DNA from: Paenibacillus turicensis
GTDB taxonomy: Bacteria > Bacillota > Bacilli > Paenibacillales > Paenibacillaceae
Length of the DNA stretch: 64,000 nt
Reading direction: 5' to 3'
NCBI RefSeq assembly: GCF_017873435.1
Contig: NZ_JAGGKG010000007.1
Location: 151,272-215,271 of the forward strand
Shown: piece after piece, positions 30,232 through 38,350 of the stretch
How the letters are laid out: the number at the start of each line of letters is the position of its first letter
Numbering within the stretch: position 1 is the stretch's first letter
Notes under the pieces: generated by a model
What the model was told of the DNA's origin: nothing
The model's database searches: none
Seen by the model: only the letters and a program-made list of their open reading frames with translations
Translations under genes and position numbers: made by a program

Positions 30232-30448
30232 AAGGCTCAACTTAGAAATTAGTGGTGGACAGGAAGCAAAAATAGCGAAGGGGTAGAGGGATGGTGGAGA
30301 AGTGAACACGTCCGCCTTTACAGCCTGTTTTTCAACCGATAAATATTTAATTCAAGAAAATCAGGCTGTAACAGGGGTCGAAGCCACCCTCTGCTACGTA
30401 GCCTCCCACCCCAAAGATTGTCAAGCACTGATTAATATGTTGAGCCTT
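30232..30448 (+). repeat. Element A: 217-bp structured intergenic repeat
   Basis: Terminal inverted repeats AAGGCTCAAC (30232-30241) and GTTGAGCCTT (30439-30448) are perfect over 10 bp. Inside, AATTAGTG (30247-30254) pairs with CACTGATT (30426-30433), GGGG (30280-30283) with CCCC (30409-30412), GTAG-AGGG (30283-30290) with CCCT-CTG-CTAC (30387-30397), and TTACAGCCTG (30318-30327) with CAGGCTGTAA (30362-30371). Together they form a long interrupted rod. It shares sequence with elements at 36.7, 45.7 and 49.4 kb. It could be a small RNA or a MITE-like repeat. The open frame across it has no RBS and is not a gene. Confidence 0.6.
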
Positions 30449-30468
30449 AAAAATATACGAAAATTACT

Positions 30469-30503
30469 AAAAACCTTTTGCTGTTTGACGGCGAAAGGTT
30501 TTT
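30469..30503 (+). terminator. Terminator downstream of serC and element A
   Basis: AAAAACCTTT pairs perfectly with AAAGGTTTTT around an inner TGCTG/CGGCG stem. It would end a transcript from serC or from element A before trmL. Confidence 0.8.
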
Positions 30504-30552
30504 GCATTAAAATGTAGTAATTTGCAACTAAAGGTTTGGGGTGAATAAGAAA

Positions 30553-31017
30553 ATGGCTTTACATATTGTACTTGTTGAACCGGAAATTCCTGCAAATACA
30601 GGAAATATTGCAAGAACATGTGCGGCAACAGGCGTCCATCTTCACTTGGTACGGCCACTTGGCTTTCGTACAGATGATGCCACTTTAAAGCGGGCAGGTC
30701 TTGATTATTGGTATGCGGTGAATATTGAATATCACGATTCTTTTGCTGAAGTCGAAGAAAAGTATAAGGGAAGCAGATTCTTTTTCTCTACTACAAAAGC
30801 AACCAAAAGATATAGTGATTTTACGTTTCAGGATGGGGACTTTTTTGTATTTGGTAAAGAGACCAAAGGATTGTCACCCGAAATTTTACAAAACCATCCA
30901 GATACCCTGATGCGTTTGCCCATGACAGATAAAGTTCGATCGCTAAATTTGTCGAATTCTGCTGCAATTGTTGTATATGAGGCGCTAAGACAGTTAAATT
31001 TTGAAAATATGAATTAA
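30553..31017 (+). CDS. trmL: tRNA (cytidine(34)-2'-O)-methyltransferase TrmL
   Basis: 154 residues from ATG 30553 (MALHIVLVEPEIPANTGNIARTC), which matches homologues; a GTG at 30541 is also open. SPOUT-class methyltransferase with the deep trefoil knot: RPLGF, FGKETKGL, RMPM-like segment and SLNLSNSAAIVVYEALRQ. It methylates the wobble base of tRNA-Leu isoacceptors. Single gene, preceded by a terminator. Confidence 0.92.
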   Translation: MALHIVLVEPEIPANTGNIARTCAATGVHLHLVRPLGFRTDDATLKRAGLDYWYAVNIEYHDSFAEVEEKYKGSRFFFSTTKATKRYSDFTFQDGDFFVFGKETKGLSPEILQNHPDTLMRLPMTDKVRSLNLSNSAAIVVYEALRQLNFENMN

Positions 31018-31138
31018 TTATTCACAATTTTTGTCGAAACGTAGCAGGAATTAAGAAATTAATGGCGAAATATAGGAAGATCGATTTACTAATTATTTTA
31101 CATATTTGTGTATTATAACAGGAGAGGTGTGCAAAATT

Positions 31139-31384
31139 ATGAAACCGGCTGGTGTGGTTCGTAAAGTAGATCAATTGGGGCGTATTGTGTTGCCTAAATC
31201 TTTACGTAAAAGATATCAAATGAATGAAGGAGATCCTGTAGAGATTTTAGTACAAGGAGATCATATTATTCTTGAAAGATATCGCCCTAAATGTGTATTT
31301 TGTGGTTCAATGGTAGAAGTTTCTGAATTTAAGGAACGTACAATTTGTTCTCAGTGTATGACTGAAATGAACCAATTTGCATAA
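31139..31384 (+). CDS. AbrB-family regulator with C-terminal zinc ribbon
   Basis: 81 residues from ATG 31139 (GGAGAGGTG upstream); the frame is open further upstream without an RBS. The N-terminal SpoVT/AbrB swapped-hairpin DNA-binding domain (VRKVDQLGRIVLPKSLRKRYQM, of which GRIVLP is the signature) is followed by two CxxC pairs (CVFC, CSQC) that probably bind zinc, instead of the AbrB multimerisation tail of Bacillus subtilis. Such proteins act as transition-state or growth-phase regulators. Target genes unknown. Confidence 0.85.
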   Translation: MKPAGVVRKVDQLGRIVLPKSLRKRYQMNEGDPVEILVQGDHIILERYRPKCVFCGSMVEVSEFKERTICSQCMTEMNQFA

Positions 31385-31415
31385 TTTTCACGTAAGTGAA
31401 TTATGCTACACACAT

Positions 31416-31446
31416 GACGCATCCAAGAAATTGGGTGCGTTTTTTG
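31416..31446 (+). terminator. Terminator after the AbrB-type gene
   Basis: ACGCATCC / GGGTGCGT stem and T-run. Confidence 0.85.
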
Positions 31447-31605
31447 CTTTTTCAGCATTTGTTTAAAGCTAGCTCATTTGACAACAACTATGAATTCCTT
31501 TTAACTTAAATAGATAGCTTAAATAAAGCTAATGATTGCAATGAATGACTAGATATTATTAAATTTCTTACTAATGAAAATACAAGATAGATTGGAGCTT
31601 ATGGC

Positions 31606-33438
31606 ATGTACCGCAGTTTAGAGGATTGTGTAAATGATTTAGAAAGACATGGTCACTTAATCCGAGTTAAGGAGGAGGTAGATCCTTATCTTGAAATGGC
31701 TGCCATTCATATGAAGGTGTATGAGGCTGGGGGTCCTTCCCTTTTATTTGAAAATGTAAAGGGCACTAAATTTCGTGCCGTTTCTAATTTATTTGGGACT
31801 ATGGAACGTAGTAAATTTATGTTTAGAGATACACTTGAGTCTGCGCAATCTGTCATTAATTTAAGAGGCAATCCGATGCAGGCTTTAAAAAATCCTTTTA
31901 AGCATGTAAAAACAGCATTTTCAGCTCTTCATGCCTTGCCTTGGAAAACGGAGGGGCAACGTCCCGTTATGGCACAGGAAATTAACATATCTGATTTACC
32001 TATGATCAAGCATTGGCCGATGGATGGGGGGGCTTTTATTACGTTACCTCAGGTCTACTCTGAAGATCCAGAGCATCCTGGTATTATGAATTCTAATCTA
32101 GGAATGTATCGGATTCAGTTAGACGGAAATGATTATGAGCTAGATCATGAGGTTGGCTTGCATTATCAGATTCATCGTGGGATTGGTGTGCATCAGCATA
32201 AAGCAACATTGCAAGGAAAACCACTGAAGGTGAGTATTTTTGTAGGAGGCCCACCAGCACATACGATAGCTGCAATTATGCCACTTCCTGAAGGATTAAG
32301 CGAAATGACCTTTAATGGTTTGCTCTCAGGACGTCGTTTTCGGTATAGCTATGTGGACGGCTATTGTATTAGTAATGATGCGGATTTCGTAATTACAGGC
32401 GAAATATATCCTGAAGGTACGAAGCCTGAAGGCCCTTTTGGTGATCATTTAGGTTACTATAGTCTTGTTCATCCCTTTCCTGTTATGAAGGTGCATAAAG
32501 TATATGCAAGACAAAATGCGATTTGGCCATTTACGGTAGTAGGAAGACCACCACAGGAGGATACGTCATTTGGTGAATTAATTCATGAAATTACAGGTGA
32601 TGCGATTGGTCAAGAAATCCCTGGGCTAAAAGAAGTACATGCAGTGGATGCAGCAGGAGTTCATCCGTTGTTATTTGCAATTGGGAGTGAGCGGTATACC
32701 CCTTATCAACAAACAAAGCAACCCGCAGAGCTGTTAACATTAGCTAATCGAGTTTTGGGAACGGGTCAGCTTAGTTTAGCAAAATACTTATTTATCACTG
32801 CAGAAGAGGATCAAAAACTAAGCACACACAATATTGAGCATTTTGTAACCTATATCCTTGAGCGCATGGATTTGCATCGTGATATTCATTTTCATACTAA
32901 TACAACGATCGATACGCTTGATTATTCTGGCTCTGGATTAAACCAAGGAAGTAAAGTCGTATTTGCAGCTTATGGCGATCAAAAAAGAACGTTGTGCACA
33001 GAGGTGCCAAGTACATTACGACAGCTTCGTGGCTATGACTCTGCTAAGCTAGTAATGCCAGGTATTGTGGCATTGCAAGGGCCTACCTTTACAGACTATG
33101 AAAATGAGCAAAATGAGATGAATACATTAGGACAAGAATTGGCAAACAGAGGTGGACTTGAGGGTTGCCCAATGATCATTTTATGTGATGATGCTTCTTT
33201 CCTTAGTGAGGATATAAAAAACTTCCTATGGGTCACTTTTACGAGAAGCAATCCATCCCATGATATATATGGTGTAAATAGCGGGTATCGGTTCAAGCAT
33301 TGGGGATGTGACCAAATGATTATAGACGCTCGTACTAAGCCACACCAGGCTCCACCATTGGTTGCTGATCCTGCGGTAGAGAAATCAATTGAGCGATTAT
33401 TTGTTAAAGGTGGTAGCTTAGCGCAAGTAAAAATTTAA
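31606..33438 (+). CDS. UbiD-family decarboxylase, probably menaquinone biosynthesis (MqnL type)
   Basis: 610 residues, long for UbiD proteins and matching the menaquinone-decarboxylase branch. Start MYRSLEDCVNDLERHGHLIRVKEEVDPYLEMAAI; prenyl-FMN/metal region MNSNLGMYRIQ and EGPFGDHLGYYS (E-D pair) are recognisable. It would decarboxylate a naphthoate intermediate at the end of the futalosine pathway, consistent with mqnC at the left edge of the window. No UbiX partner is adjacent. Transcribed alone and followed by a strong terminator. Confidence 0.85.
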   Translation: MYRSLEDCVNDLERHGHLIRVKEEVDPYLEMAAIHMKVYEAGGPSLLFENVKGTKFRAVSNLFGTMERSKFMFRDTLESAQSVINLRGNPMQALKNPFKHVKTAFSALHALPWKTEGQRPVMAQEINISDLPMIKHWPMDGGAFITLPQVYSEDPEHPGIMNSNLGMYRIQLDGNDYELDHEVGLHYQIHRGIGVHQHKATLQGKPLKVSIFVGGPPAHTIAAIMPLPEGLSEMTFNGLLSGRRFRYSYVDGYCISNDADFVITGEIYPEGTKPEGPFGDHLGYYSLVHPFPVMKVHKVYARQNAIWPFTVVGRPPQEDTSFGELIHEITGDAIGQEIPGLKEVHAVDAAGVHPLLFAIGSERYTPYQQTKQPAELLTLANRVLGTGQLSLAKYLFITAEEDQKLSTHNIEHFVTYILERMDLHRDIHFHTNTTIDTLDYSGSGLNQGSKVVFAAYGDQKRTLCTEVPSTLRQLRGYDSAKLVMPGIVALQGPTFTDYENEQNEMNTLGQELANRGGLEGCPMIILCDDASFLSEDIKNFLWVTFTRSNPSHDIYGVNSGYRFKHWGCDQMIIDARTKPHQAPPLVADPAVEKSIERLFVKGGSLAQVKI

Positions 33439-33484
33439 GATACCTATTAGTTATCTAAAGCTGCGTAAAAATAACTATAAAATG

Positions 33485-33536
33485 TAAAAAAGATATCTCA
33501 TAAACCTGAAAAGGCGCTGGAGATATCTTTTTTATT
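33485..33536 (+). terminator. Terminator after the UbiD-type gene
   Basis: AAAAAAGATATCTC pairs with GAGATATCTTTTTT across a 20-nt loop. Confidence 0.85.
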
Positions 33537-33600
33537 TTGTCAAAAAATCATGAGAAATTCAAATTATGGATTGTAATTTTAACTAATTCATCGTATATTA

Positions 33601-33637
33601 TGATAATGATTATCAATATCAAGATGATTATCATTTG
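33601..33637 (+). promoter_or_regulatory. Fur box (one perfect, one partial)
   Basis: TGATAATGATTATCA (33601-33615) is an exact 7-1-7 Fur box. A second, partial copy GATGATTATCATTTG follows at about 33623-33637. It lies just upstream of the ABC transporter operon and predicts repression by iron. Confidence 0.9.
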
Positions 33638-33664
33638 TGAGCTTTTACATAAGGAGGTGAATTC

Positions 33665-34741
33665 GTGAGTAATCCACGCGTGGATCAAAGGCTTGGTAAC
33701 TGGTATTACGTTTTTATTTTTGTTTTGTTAGGTTTGATTGCCGTTTCAGCAGTATTCTCTGTCTCCATCGGACAAGTTCATATTCCCTTTGATCAAGCGA
33801 TGAATATTATGCTTCATTCCGTTACAAATGGACATTTTGGGTCAATCGAGCATATTGACAACCCATCATTTTTAAATATTATTTTGCAGGTTCGGATGCC
33901 TAGAGTTATCTTCGCTTTGCTGATTGGAGTAGGCTTATCTCTATGTGGTGTCGTTATGCAGGCGGTAGTTCAAAACCCACTTGCTGATCCTTACATACTT
34001 GGCATTTCCTCAGGGGCATCACTTGGGGCAACCTTTGCAATTTTAGTTGGATTTGGAAGTAGTGCAATACTATCGCAATTCGGGATCGCCTTTGGTGCGT
34101 TTACAGGTGCGTTAATTACAGCGTTTGGGGTGCTGGTCTTGTCTAGCATCGGTGGCAGAGCAACCTCTGTCAAGCTAGTTTTGTCAGGTGTGGTGATTGG
34201 GGCTTTATGTAGTGCATTTTCAAGTCTCATCGTTTATTTTGCTAACAATGCGGAAGGGATTAAATCAGTTACCTTTTGGTCAATGGGAAGCTTGGCATCT
34301 GCAAGCTGGGACAAAACTCCGATTCTAGCGGTTGTTATTGTTGTGGGTGTGGCTTTATTTCTTTCACAATACCGCGTATTAAATACAATGCTGTTAGGAG
34401 ACGAATCGGCTGTTACATTAGGCATTAATTTAAGTGTTTACCGCAAATTATATATGATTGCTACGGCATTAATTACGGGCACGATGGTTGCGTATTCGGG
34501 CATGATCGGCTTTGTTGGCTTAATTATTCCGCATATTGCTAGAGGTGTATTTGGTGCGGACCATCGTAAATTGACGTTAGCTACGTTGCTATTAGGCGGA
34601 TTGTTTTTAATCTGGTCAGACATTTTATCCAGAACGCTAATCCAAAATGTGGAGTTACCCATTGGCATTATTACTTCTGTCATTGGCTCGCCATTATTTA
34701 TTTATATGATTGTTAAAAAAGGCTACAATTTCGGAGGGTAA
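33665..34741 (+). CDS. FecCD-family permease of an iron/siderophore ABC transporter
   Basis: 358 residues, GTG start behind AAGGAGGTG. Nine to ten membrane helices and FecCD signatures (RMPRVIFALLIGVGLSLCGVVMQ, NPLADPYILGISSGAS, GFVGLIIPHIAR). Imports ferric siderophore, haem or cobalamin; the Fur box argues for iron. Only one permease gene is present, so it probably forms a homodimer. Followed immediately by its ATPase. Confidence 0.92.
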   Translation: MSNPRVDQRLGNWYYVFIFVLLGLIAVSAVFSVSIGQVHIPFDQAMNIMLHSVTNGHFGSIEHIDNPSFLNIILQVRMPRVIFALLIGVGLSLCGVVMQAVVQNPLADPYILGISSGASLGATFAILVGFGSSAILSQFGIAFGAFTGALITAFGVLVLSSIGGRATSVKLVLSGVVIGALCSAFSSLIVYFANNAEGIKSVTFWSMGSLASASWDKTPILAVVIVVGVALFLSQYRVLNTMLLGDESAVTLGINLSVYRKLYMIATALITGTMVAYSGMIGFVGLIIPHIARGVFGADHRKLTLATLLLGGLFLIWSDILSRTLIQNVELPIGIITSVIGSPLFIYMIVKKGYNFGG

Positions 34742-34745
34742 TGCA

Positions 34746-35507
34746 ATGGAATTAACTGCAAACGAAATCGGAATTACGCTTGGCAAAAAGGATATTGTTA
34801 AAAACGTTTCAGTATGGGTCAAAGCAAAGCAATTTGTAGGGCTAATTGGACCCAATGGCTGTGGCAAATCTACTTTATTAAAAAGTATTTATAAAAGCTT
34901 AGTACCCCAAAATGGAACTGTTTTTTTAGGTGATCTTGATCTACTGAAAACCTCTGAGAAAAAGGTATCTCAACAGTTAGGGGTAGTGAGCCAATTTAAT
35001 GAAATGCATTTTGATTTAACGGTGCTTCAGATGGTCATGTTAGGACGTACACCACATAAAAAGATGCTTGAAAGCGATAAGAGAGAAGATTATGACATTG
35101 TAGAGGATGCATTACAAAGGACTAATTTAATAACGTACAAGGATCGCAGCTTTTTGTCCCTATCTGGTGGTGAAAAGCAACGGGTGATTTTAGCTCGTAC
35201 AATTGCACAGCAGCCACAATTTATGATTTTGGACGAGCCAACAAATCACTTGGATATTCGGTATCAGCTTGAAATTTTATCCTGTGTAAAAGGCTTAAAC
35301 ATTGGTGTGCTAGCCGCACTCCATGATTTAGAAACTGCTGCTTATTATTGTGATTATTTATATGCGATTAAAGACGGTGAAGTATATACGCATGGAACAC
35401 CACAAGAGGTGTTAACGCCGGAAACGATCGAATCGCTTTATCAAGTAAAATGCCAAACATACATTAATCCAGTTACAAAAGGATTGAGCTTTGCATACGG
35501 AATTTAA
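34746..35507 (+). CDS. ATPase of the iron/siderophore ABC transporter
   Basis: 253 residues from ATG 34746 (GGAGGG upstream); an in-frame start at 34710 lies inside the permease gene and is not needed. Walker A GPNGCGKST, signature LSGGEKQR, Walker B FMILDEPTNHLD and the switch His in LHDLETA. FepC/FhuC-type. Confidence 0.93.
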   Translation: MELTANEIGITLGKKDIVKNVSVWVKAKQFVGLIGPNGCGKSTLLKSIYKSLVPQNGTVFLGDLDLLKTSEKKVSQQLGVVSQFNEMHFDLTVLQMVMLGRTPHKKMLESDKREDYDIVEDALQRTNLITYKDRSFLSLSGGEKQRVILARTIAQQPQFMILDEPTNHLDIRYQLEILSCVKGLNIGVLAALHDLETAAYYCDYLYAIKDGEVYTHGTPQEVLTPETIESLYQVKCQTYINPVTKGLSFAYGI

Positions 35508-35525
35508 TTTAGGGGGAACATTTTC

Positions 35526-36593
35526 ATGAAAAGAAATCTAGTAATGGTAACGGCAACTTTATTAGCTATAGTATTGGTGTTAAGTGCTTGTGGGAGTAAA
35601 AATGATGCCAAAACAACGGATACCACAAAAGTGAATAGTAATGTAGCTAGCAATACTCAACAGGAATCTACTCAAACGAGTTATCCGCTCACCATCCAAA
35701 ACTATAAAAAAGTCGAAGGTGGAACGACATGGGAAAAGAAAGATCAGGTGTTTGATAAGACGCCCGAAAGAGTGTTGACAACGACCAAGCCTGCCGCAGA
35801 ATTACTATTACATTTAGGCTTAGCTGATAAAATTGCTGCTGTTGGTGCTGATTTTGGAGAAGCGGATCAAACAGTGTCAGCGGAGTATGAAAAATTAAAA
35901 AAATTAAGTACTGGCTATATTAACAAAGAGGTTGCGCTTGGTGTTAATCCTGATCTGATTTTTGGCCGTGGCGGCTTGTTTGATAATGCTGATTGGGGTG
36001 TAGGTACCGTTGATAGCATAAATGATATGGGTGTAAAAACGTATGTACTAGAGTCCTCTGTGACAGGGAGCACTTATGAATCTGTCTATAAGGATATTGA
36101 AAATGTAGGGAAAATCTTTAATGTACAGGAAAAGGCTGCGAGCTACATTAAGGAATTACAGGCAAGACAACAAGGAATTGAAAGCAAATTGGCGACGATT
36201 ACTGATTCTAAAACGTTTGTCTACTTACACATGTCTGATGACAAAGAAGTTGTTGTTTATCCAGCAGGGAATGAATCCTTTTTAAATGATTCGATGAAAA
36301 TGGTGAAGCTGACTAATGCTTTTGATGGGCAAACTGCGGACGTGGGCATAGAGACCTTAATTGCTACTGACCCAGATGTGTTAATTATTCCAAATTGGAC
36401 AGCAACAGGGGGAGCAACGCCTGATAAAATTAAAGAAGGCTTATATAATAACCCTAAGTTATCCAGTATGAAGGCGATTAAAAATAAACAAATTTACGCT
36501 GTAGAATACAACTATTTATTTGGATATGGGTACAATACGATTGATGGTATGGAGATTTTAGCGAAGGAAATGTACCCGGATTTGTTTAAATAA
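35526..36593 (+). CDS. Substrate-binding lipoprotein of the iron/siderophore ABC transporter
   Basis: 355 residues with a lipoprotein signal (LVLSAC, Cys22), an Asn/Thr-rich linker, then a class III (FecB/TroA-like) binding fold joined by a single helix. Motifs include PERVLTTTKPAAELLLHLGLADKIAAVG and NPDLIFGRGG. Ligand unknown. Third gene of the Fur-boxed operon. A hairpin follows. Confidence 0.9.
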   Translation: MKRNLVMVTATLLAIVLVLSACGSKNDAKTTDTTKVNSNVASNTQQESTQTSYPLTIQNYKKVEGGTTWEKKDQVFDKTPERVLTTTKPAAELLLHLGLADKIAAVGADFGEADQTVSAEYEKLKKLSTGYINKEVALGVNPDLIFGRGGLFDNADWGVGTVDSINDMGVKTYVLESSVTGSTYESVYKDIENVGKIFNVQEKAASYIKELQARQQGIESKLATITDSKTFVYLHMSDDKEVVVYPAGNESFLNDSMKMVKLTNAFDGQTADVGIETLIATDPDVLIIPNWTATGGATPDKIKEGLYNNPKLSSMKAIKNKQIYAVEYNYLFGYGYNTIDGMEILAKEMYPDLFK

Positions 36594-36611
36594 TATAAAT
36601 TAAATGTGAAA

Positions 36612-36666
36612 CAAACTAAAAAGAGATATATCTTAAAGAGAAAAAATCCTCTAAAGATATATCTCC
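36612..36666. terminator. Hairpin between convergent genes
   Basis: GAGATATATCTT (36623-36634) pairs with AAGATATATCTC (36654-36665), extended by inner AAGAG/CTCT. A T-run on the minus-strand side suggests that it ends the phosphodiester glycosidase transcript; it may serve both directions. Confidence 0.7.
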
Positions 36667-36680
36667 ATTTGTGTACTCAT

Positions 36681-36767
36681 TTGAACTAGTTGTTGACCAT
36701 CACCCTCAACTAGCGAAAAGAGACTTCCATCTCCATAGGGTCATCCATTAATTCGTATATAGTTCCT
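36681..36767 (+). repeat. Element C: short relative of elements A and B
   Basis: CTAGTTG...CAACTAG and the outer GAACTA (36683-36688)/TAGTTC (36760-36765) give an about 85-bp paired structure. The part 36681-36726 matches element B over the stretch around ACTAGCGAA and AGAGAC with about 70 percent identity by eye. It appears truncated compared with A and B. Confidence 0.5.
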
Positions 36768-37835
36768 CTATTTAAAAAATAGAAAATGAGTAGGTACAGC
36801 TCTTAGACTGCCATCAGAAGGACGATTCACAACTCGACTGTTAACAACAAGGGAGGAGGAGCCACCGCCATCTAAATTGTAGGCATTTTGTACGCCCCAT
36901 TTGACCATTCTGCCTTGTAATTCCTCTAGCGTCGCTCCTGAGCCACCTCTTTCATCATAACCATCCACGACAAAAACAATGAGTTGGTCATCCTTATAGT
37001 TGCCAATGACTGTACGTGGTGCGCGTAATGGTGAGGTTTTCCACTTATCCGGGATGGTCGTTTTATTTCCATTTTGCATAAGCACGGGGACAAAAGAAGC
37101 TCCAAATACAGGTCCAAGTGAATCAAGCTGAGCTTGTTGACTAAATTTGCCGCCAATAAGCTTACCTTGTTCATTTAAGCCTACAAAAAATAAATCCTTG
37201 TATGTAGGTTCGAAGCCTCCAACATATTTTTTATCCAAAACGGTAGTGCTTAATGGATAACGTTGCCCTTTGCTATCTGCAAACCCACCCGCATTAATTC
37301 CTGCAACTGCGCCAGATCGCTGAACCGCCTGTAGTGTCGTTTCGGCAGCACCAAGCTTGTCCTTGGCTAACACCATTTTCATGGCATCCGCCGATTTGAG
37401 CTTGATTTTCATCGCATAACCTTCATAGGTACCTGGCTTAACCTTGTACATCTCAATTCGAATTTTATCACTTTGGATGTTGGCATACGGCGTTCCCAGC
37501 TTTGTTGTAATCCGATTATTATAGATGTTCTCTGGCTGCTCCGCTGTTTTTTTCGATAACTGGTTAATTGATTTCATCGTAGACGTCGTTTTGTTATACA
37601 AATCGACAGTTTTTTTCATCGAAGCGCTTATACTGCGTGCTAAGTTTTCGGAATGCTGTAACTCCTCGTTAATACTGACTAACTGGTTGGATAACGTCTC
37701 AGGCTCAGACAAACTTTCATTCACAGCTAATAATTGAATCGTTACTCCACTAATTACAAGTCCAATGAATAGTCCAAGCAAGGGACCTGCTAATAATAAG
37801 AAGAAACGATTTATTTGTTTATGTGGTGCAATCAT
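36768..37835 (-). CDS. Phosphodiester glycosidase (NAGPA-domain) exoprotein
   Basis: 355 residues. A membrane segment near the N-terminus (about 11-35) is followed by a coiled-coil stretch and a C-terminal NAGPA domain (about 165-355) with AGINAGGFADSKG, PRTVIG, VDGYDERGGSGATLEEL and NLDGGGSSSL. Proteins of this family act outside the membrane on phosphodiester-linked sugars in exopolysaccharide or wall polymers. It overlaps the upstream coiled-coil gene by 4 nt (ATGA), so the two products probably work together. Confidence 0.82.
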   Translation of the reverse strand: MIAPHKQINRFFLLLAGPLLGLFIGLVISGVTIQLLAVNESLSEPETLSNQLVSINEELQHSENLARSISASMKKTVDLYNKTTSTMKSINQLSKKTAEQPENIYNNRITTKLGTPYANIQSDKIRIEMYKVKPGTYEGYAMKIKLKSADAMKMVLAKDKLGAAETTLQAVQRSGAVAGINAGGFADSKGQRYPLSTTVLDKKYVGGFEPTYKDLFFVGLNEQGKLIGGKFSQQAQLDSLGPVFGASFVPVLMQNGNKTTIPDKWKTSPLRAPRTVIGNYKDDQLIVFVVDGYDERGGSGATLEELQGRMVKWGVQNAYNLDGGGSSSLVVNSRVVNRPSDGSLRAVPTHFLFFK

Positions 37836-38245
37836 TTTAATAAGTCCATTTGTGCTTGAAGCTTAGAAAGCTGCTTCTTTACATCATTTAATTGAGAATA
37901 GAGCTTGTTACTGTTATCCGTTTTGTCATTGCTATTATCTTTAGTGAAGGTGAGCAACTCGTTAAATGTCTGGACTTTGCCCTCTAGCTCCGTTACCTGA
38001 GCAGTGAGAAGTTCTATTTTTGCCGCGTTGTCCTTTTTCATGGTGTTAATTTCCTGAGTCATTTGTAAATTGAGTTGTTCCAGCATCGATTTCTTCATAT
38101 AGTTACTATATAGCACTGTTGCTGTAGCACCTAAAATAATTAAAACGATCCAAGTTATTAAAACATTTTTTACGGAAGGCCTCCGATTTCGCCTGTTGTT
38201 TGGTGAAGCCAGAGTTGTTGGTGTAGGCTCCGTAGGGTAAGACAT
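37832..38245 (-). CDS. Single-pass membrane protein with coiled coil
   Basis: 137 residues from ATG 38245 (GAGAGGTG upstream; the GTG at 38254 is part of that RBS). Basic, Pro/Asn-rich cytoplasmic N-terminus, one membrane helix (about 26-45), then an extracytoplasmic coiled coil (about 50-137). No enzymatic domain. Translationally coupled to the phosphodiester glycosidase gene. Possibly a scaffold or partner for that enzyme; specific function unknown. Confidence 0.7.
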   Translation of the reverse strand: MSYPTEPTPTTLASPNNRRNRRPSVKNVLITWIVLIILGATATVLYSNYMKKSMLEQLNLQMTQEINTMKKDNAAKIELLTAQVTELEGKVQTFNELLTFTKDNSNDKTDNSNKLYSQLNDVKKQLSKLQAQMDLLK

Positions 38246-38350
38246 TACAATCACCTCTCTATGATTTCCAGCTATTATTTTAACATGACCCTATTCTATT
38301 ATCAAAAAGCTAACCTAGTTTTCCTATTTTATGGGAGAGGGGAAAGAGGA

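Noticed and set aside
30232..30448. Known riboswitch or 6S RNA for element A
   Set aside because: I find no T-box, SAM, cobalamin or SRP consensus, and cannot confirm 6S features; the element also lies after serC rather than before a gene it would control. Left as unassigned.
30302..30517. 71-residue plus-strand frame inside element A
   Set aside because: No RBS, odd composition, and it crosses the element stems and the terminator; the DNA there is explained by structure.
33601..33637. Cobalamin riboswitch upstream of the FecCD transporter
   Set aside because: The leader is only about 60 bp and carries a Fur box; no cobalamin-box motif is present.
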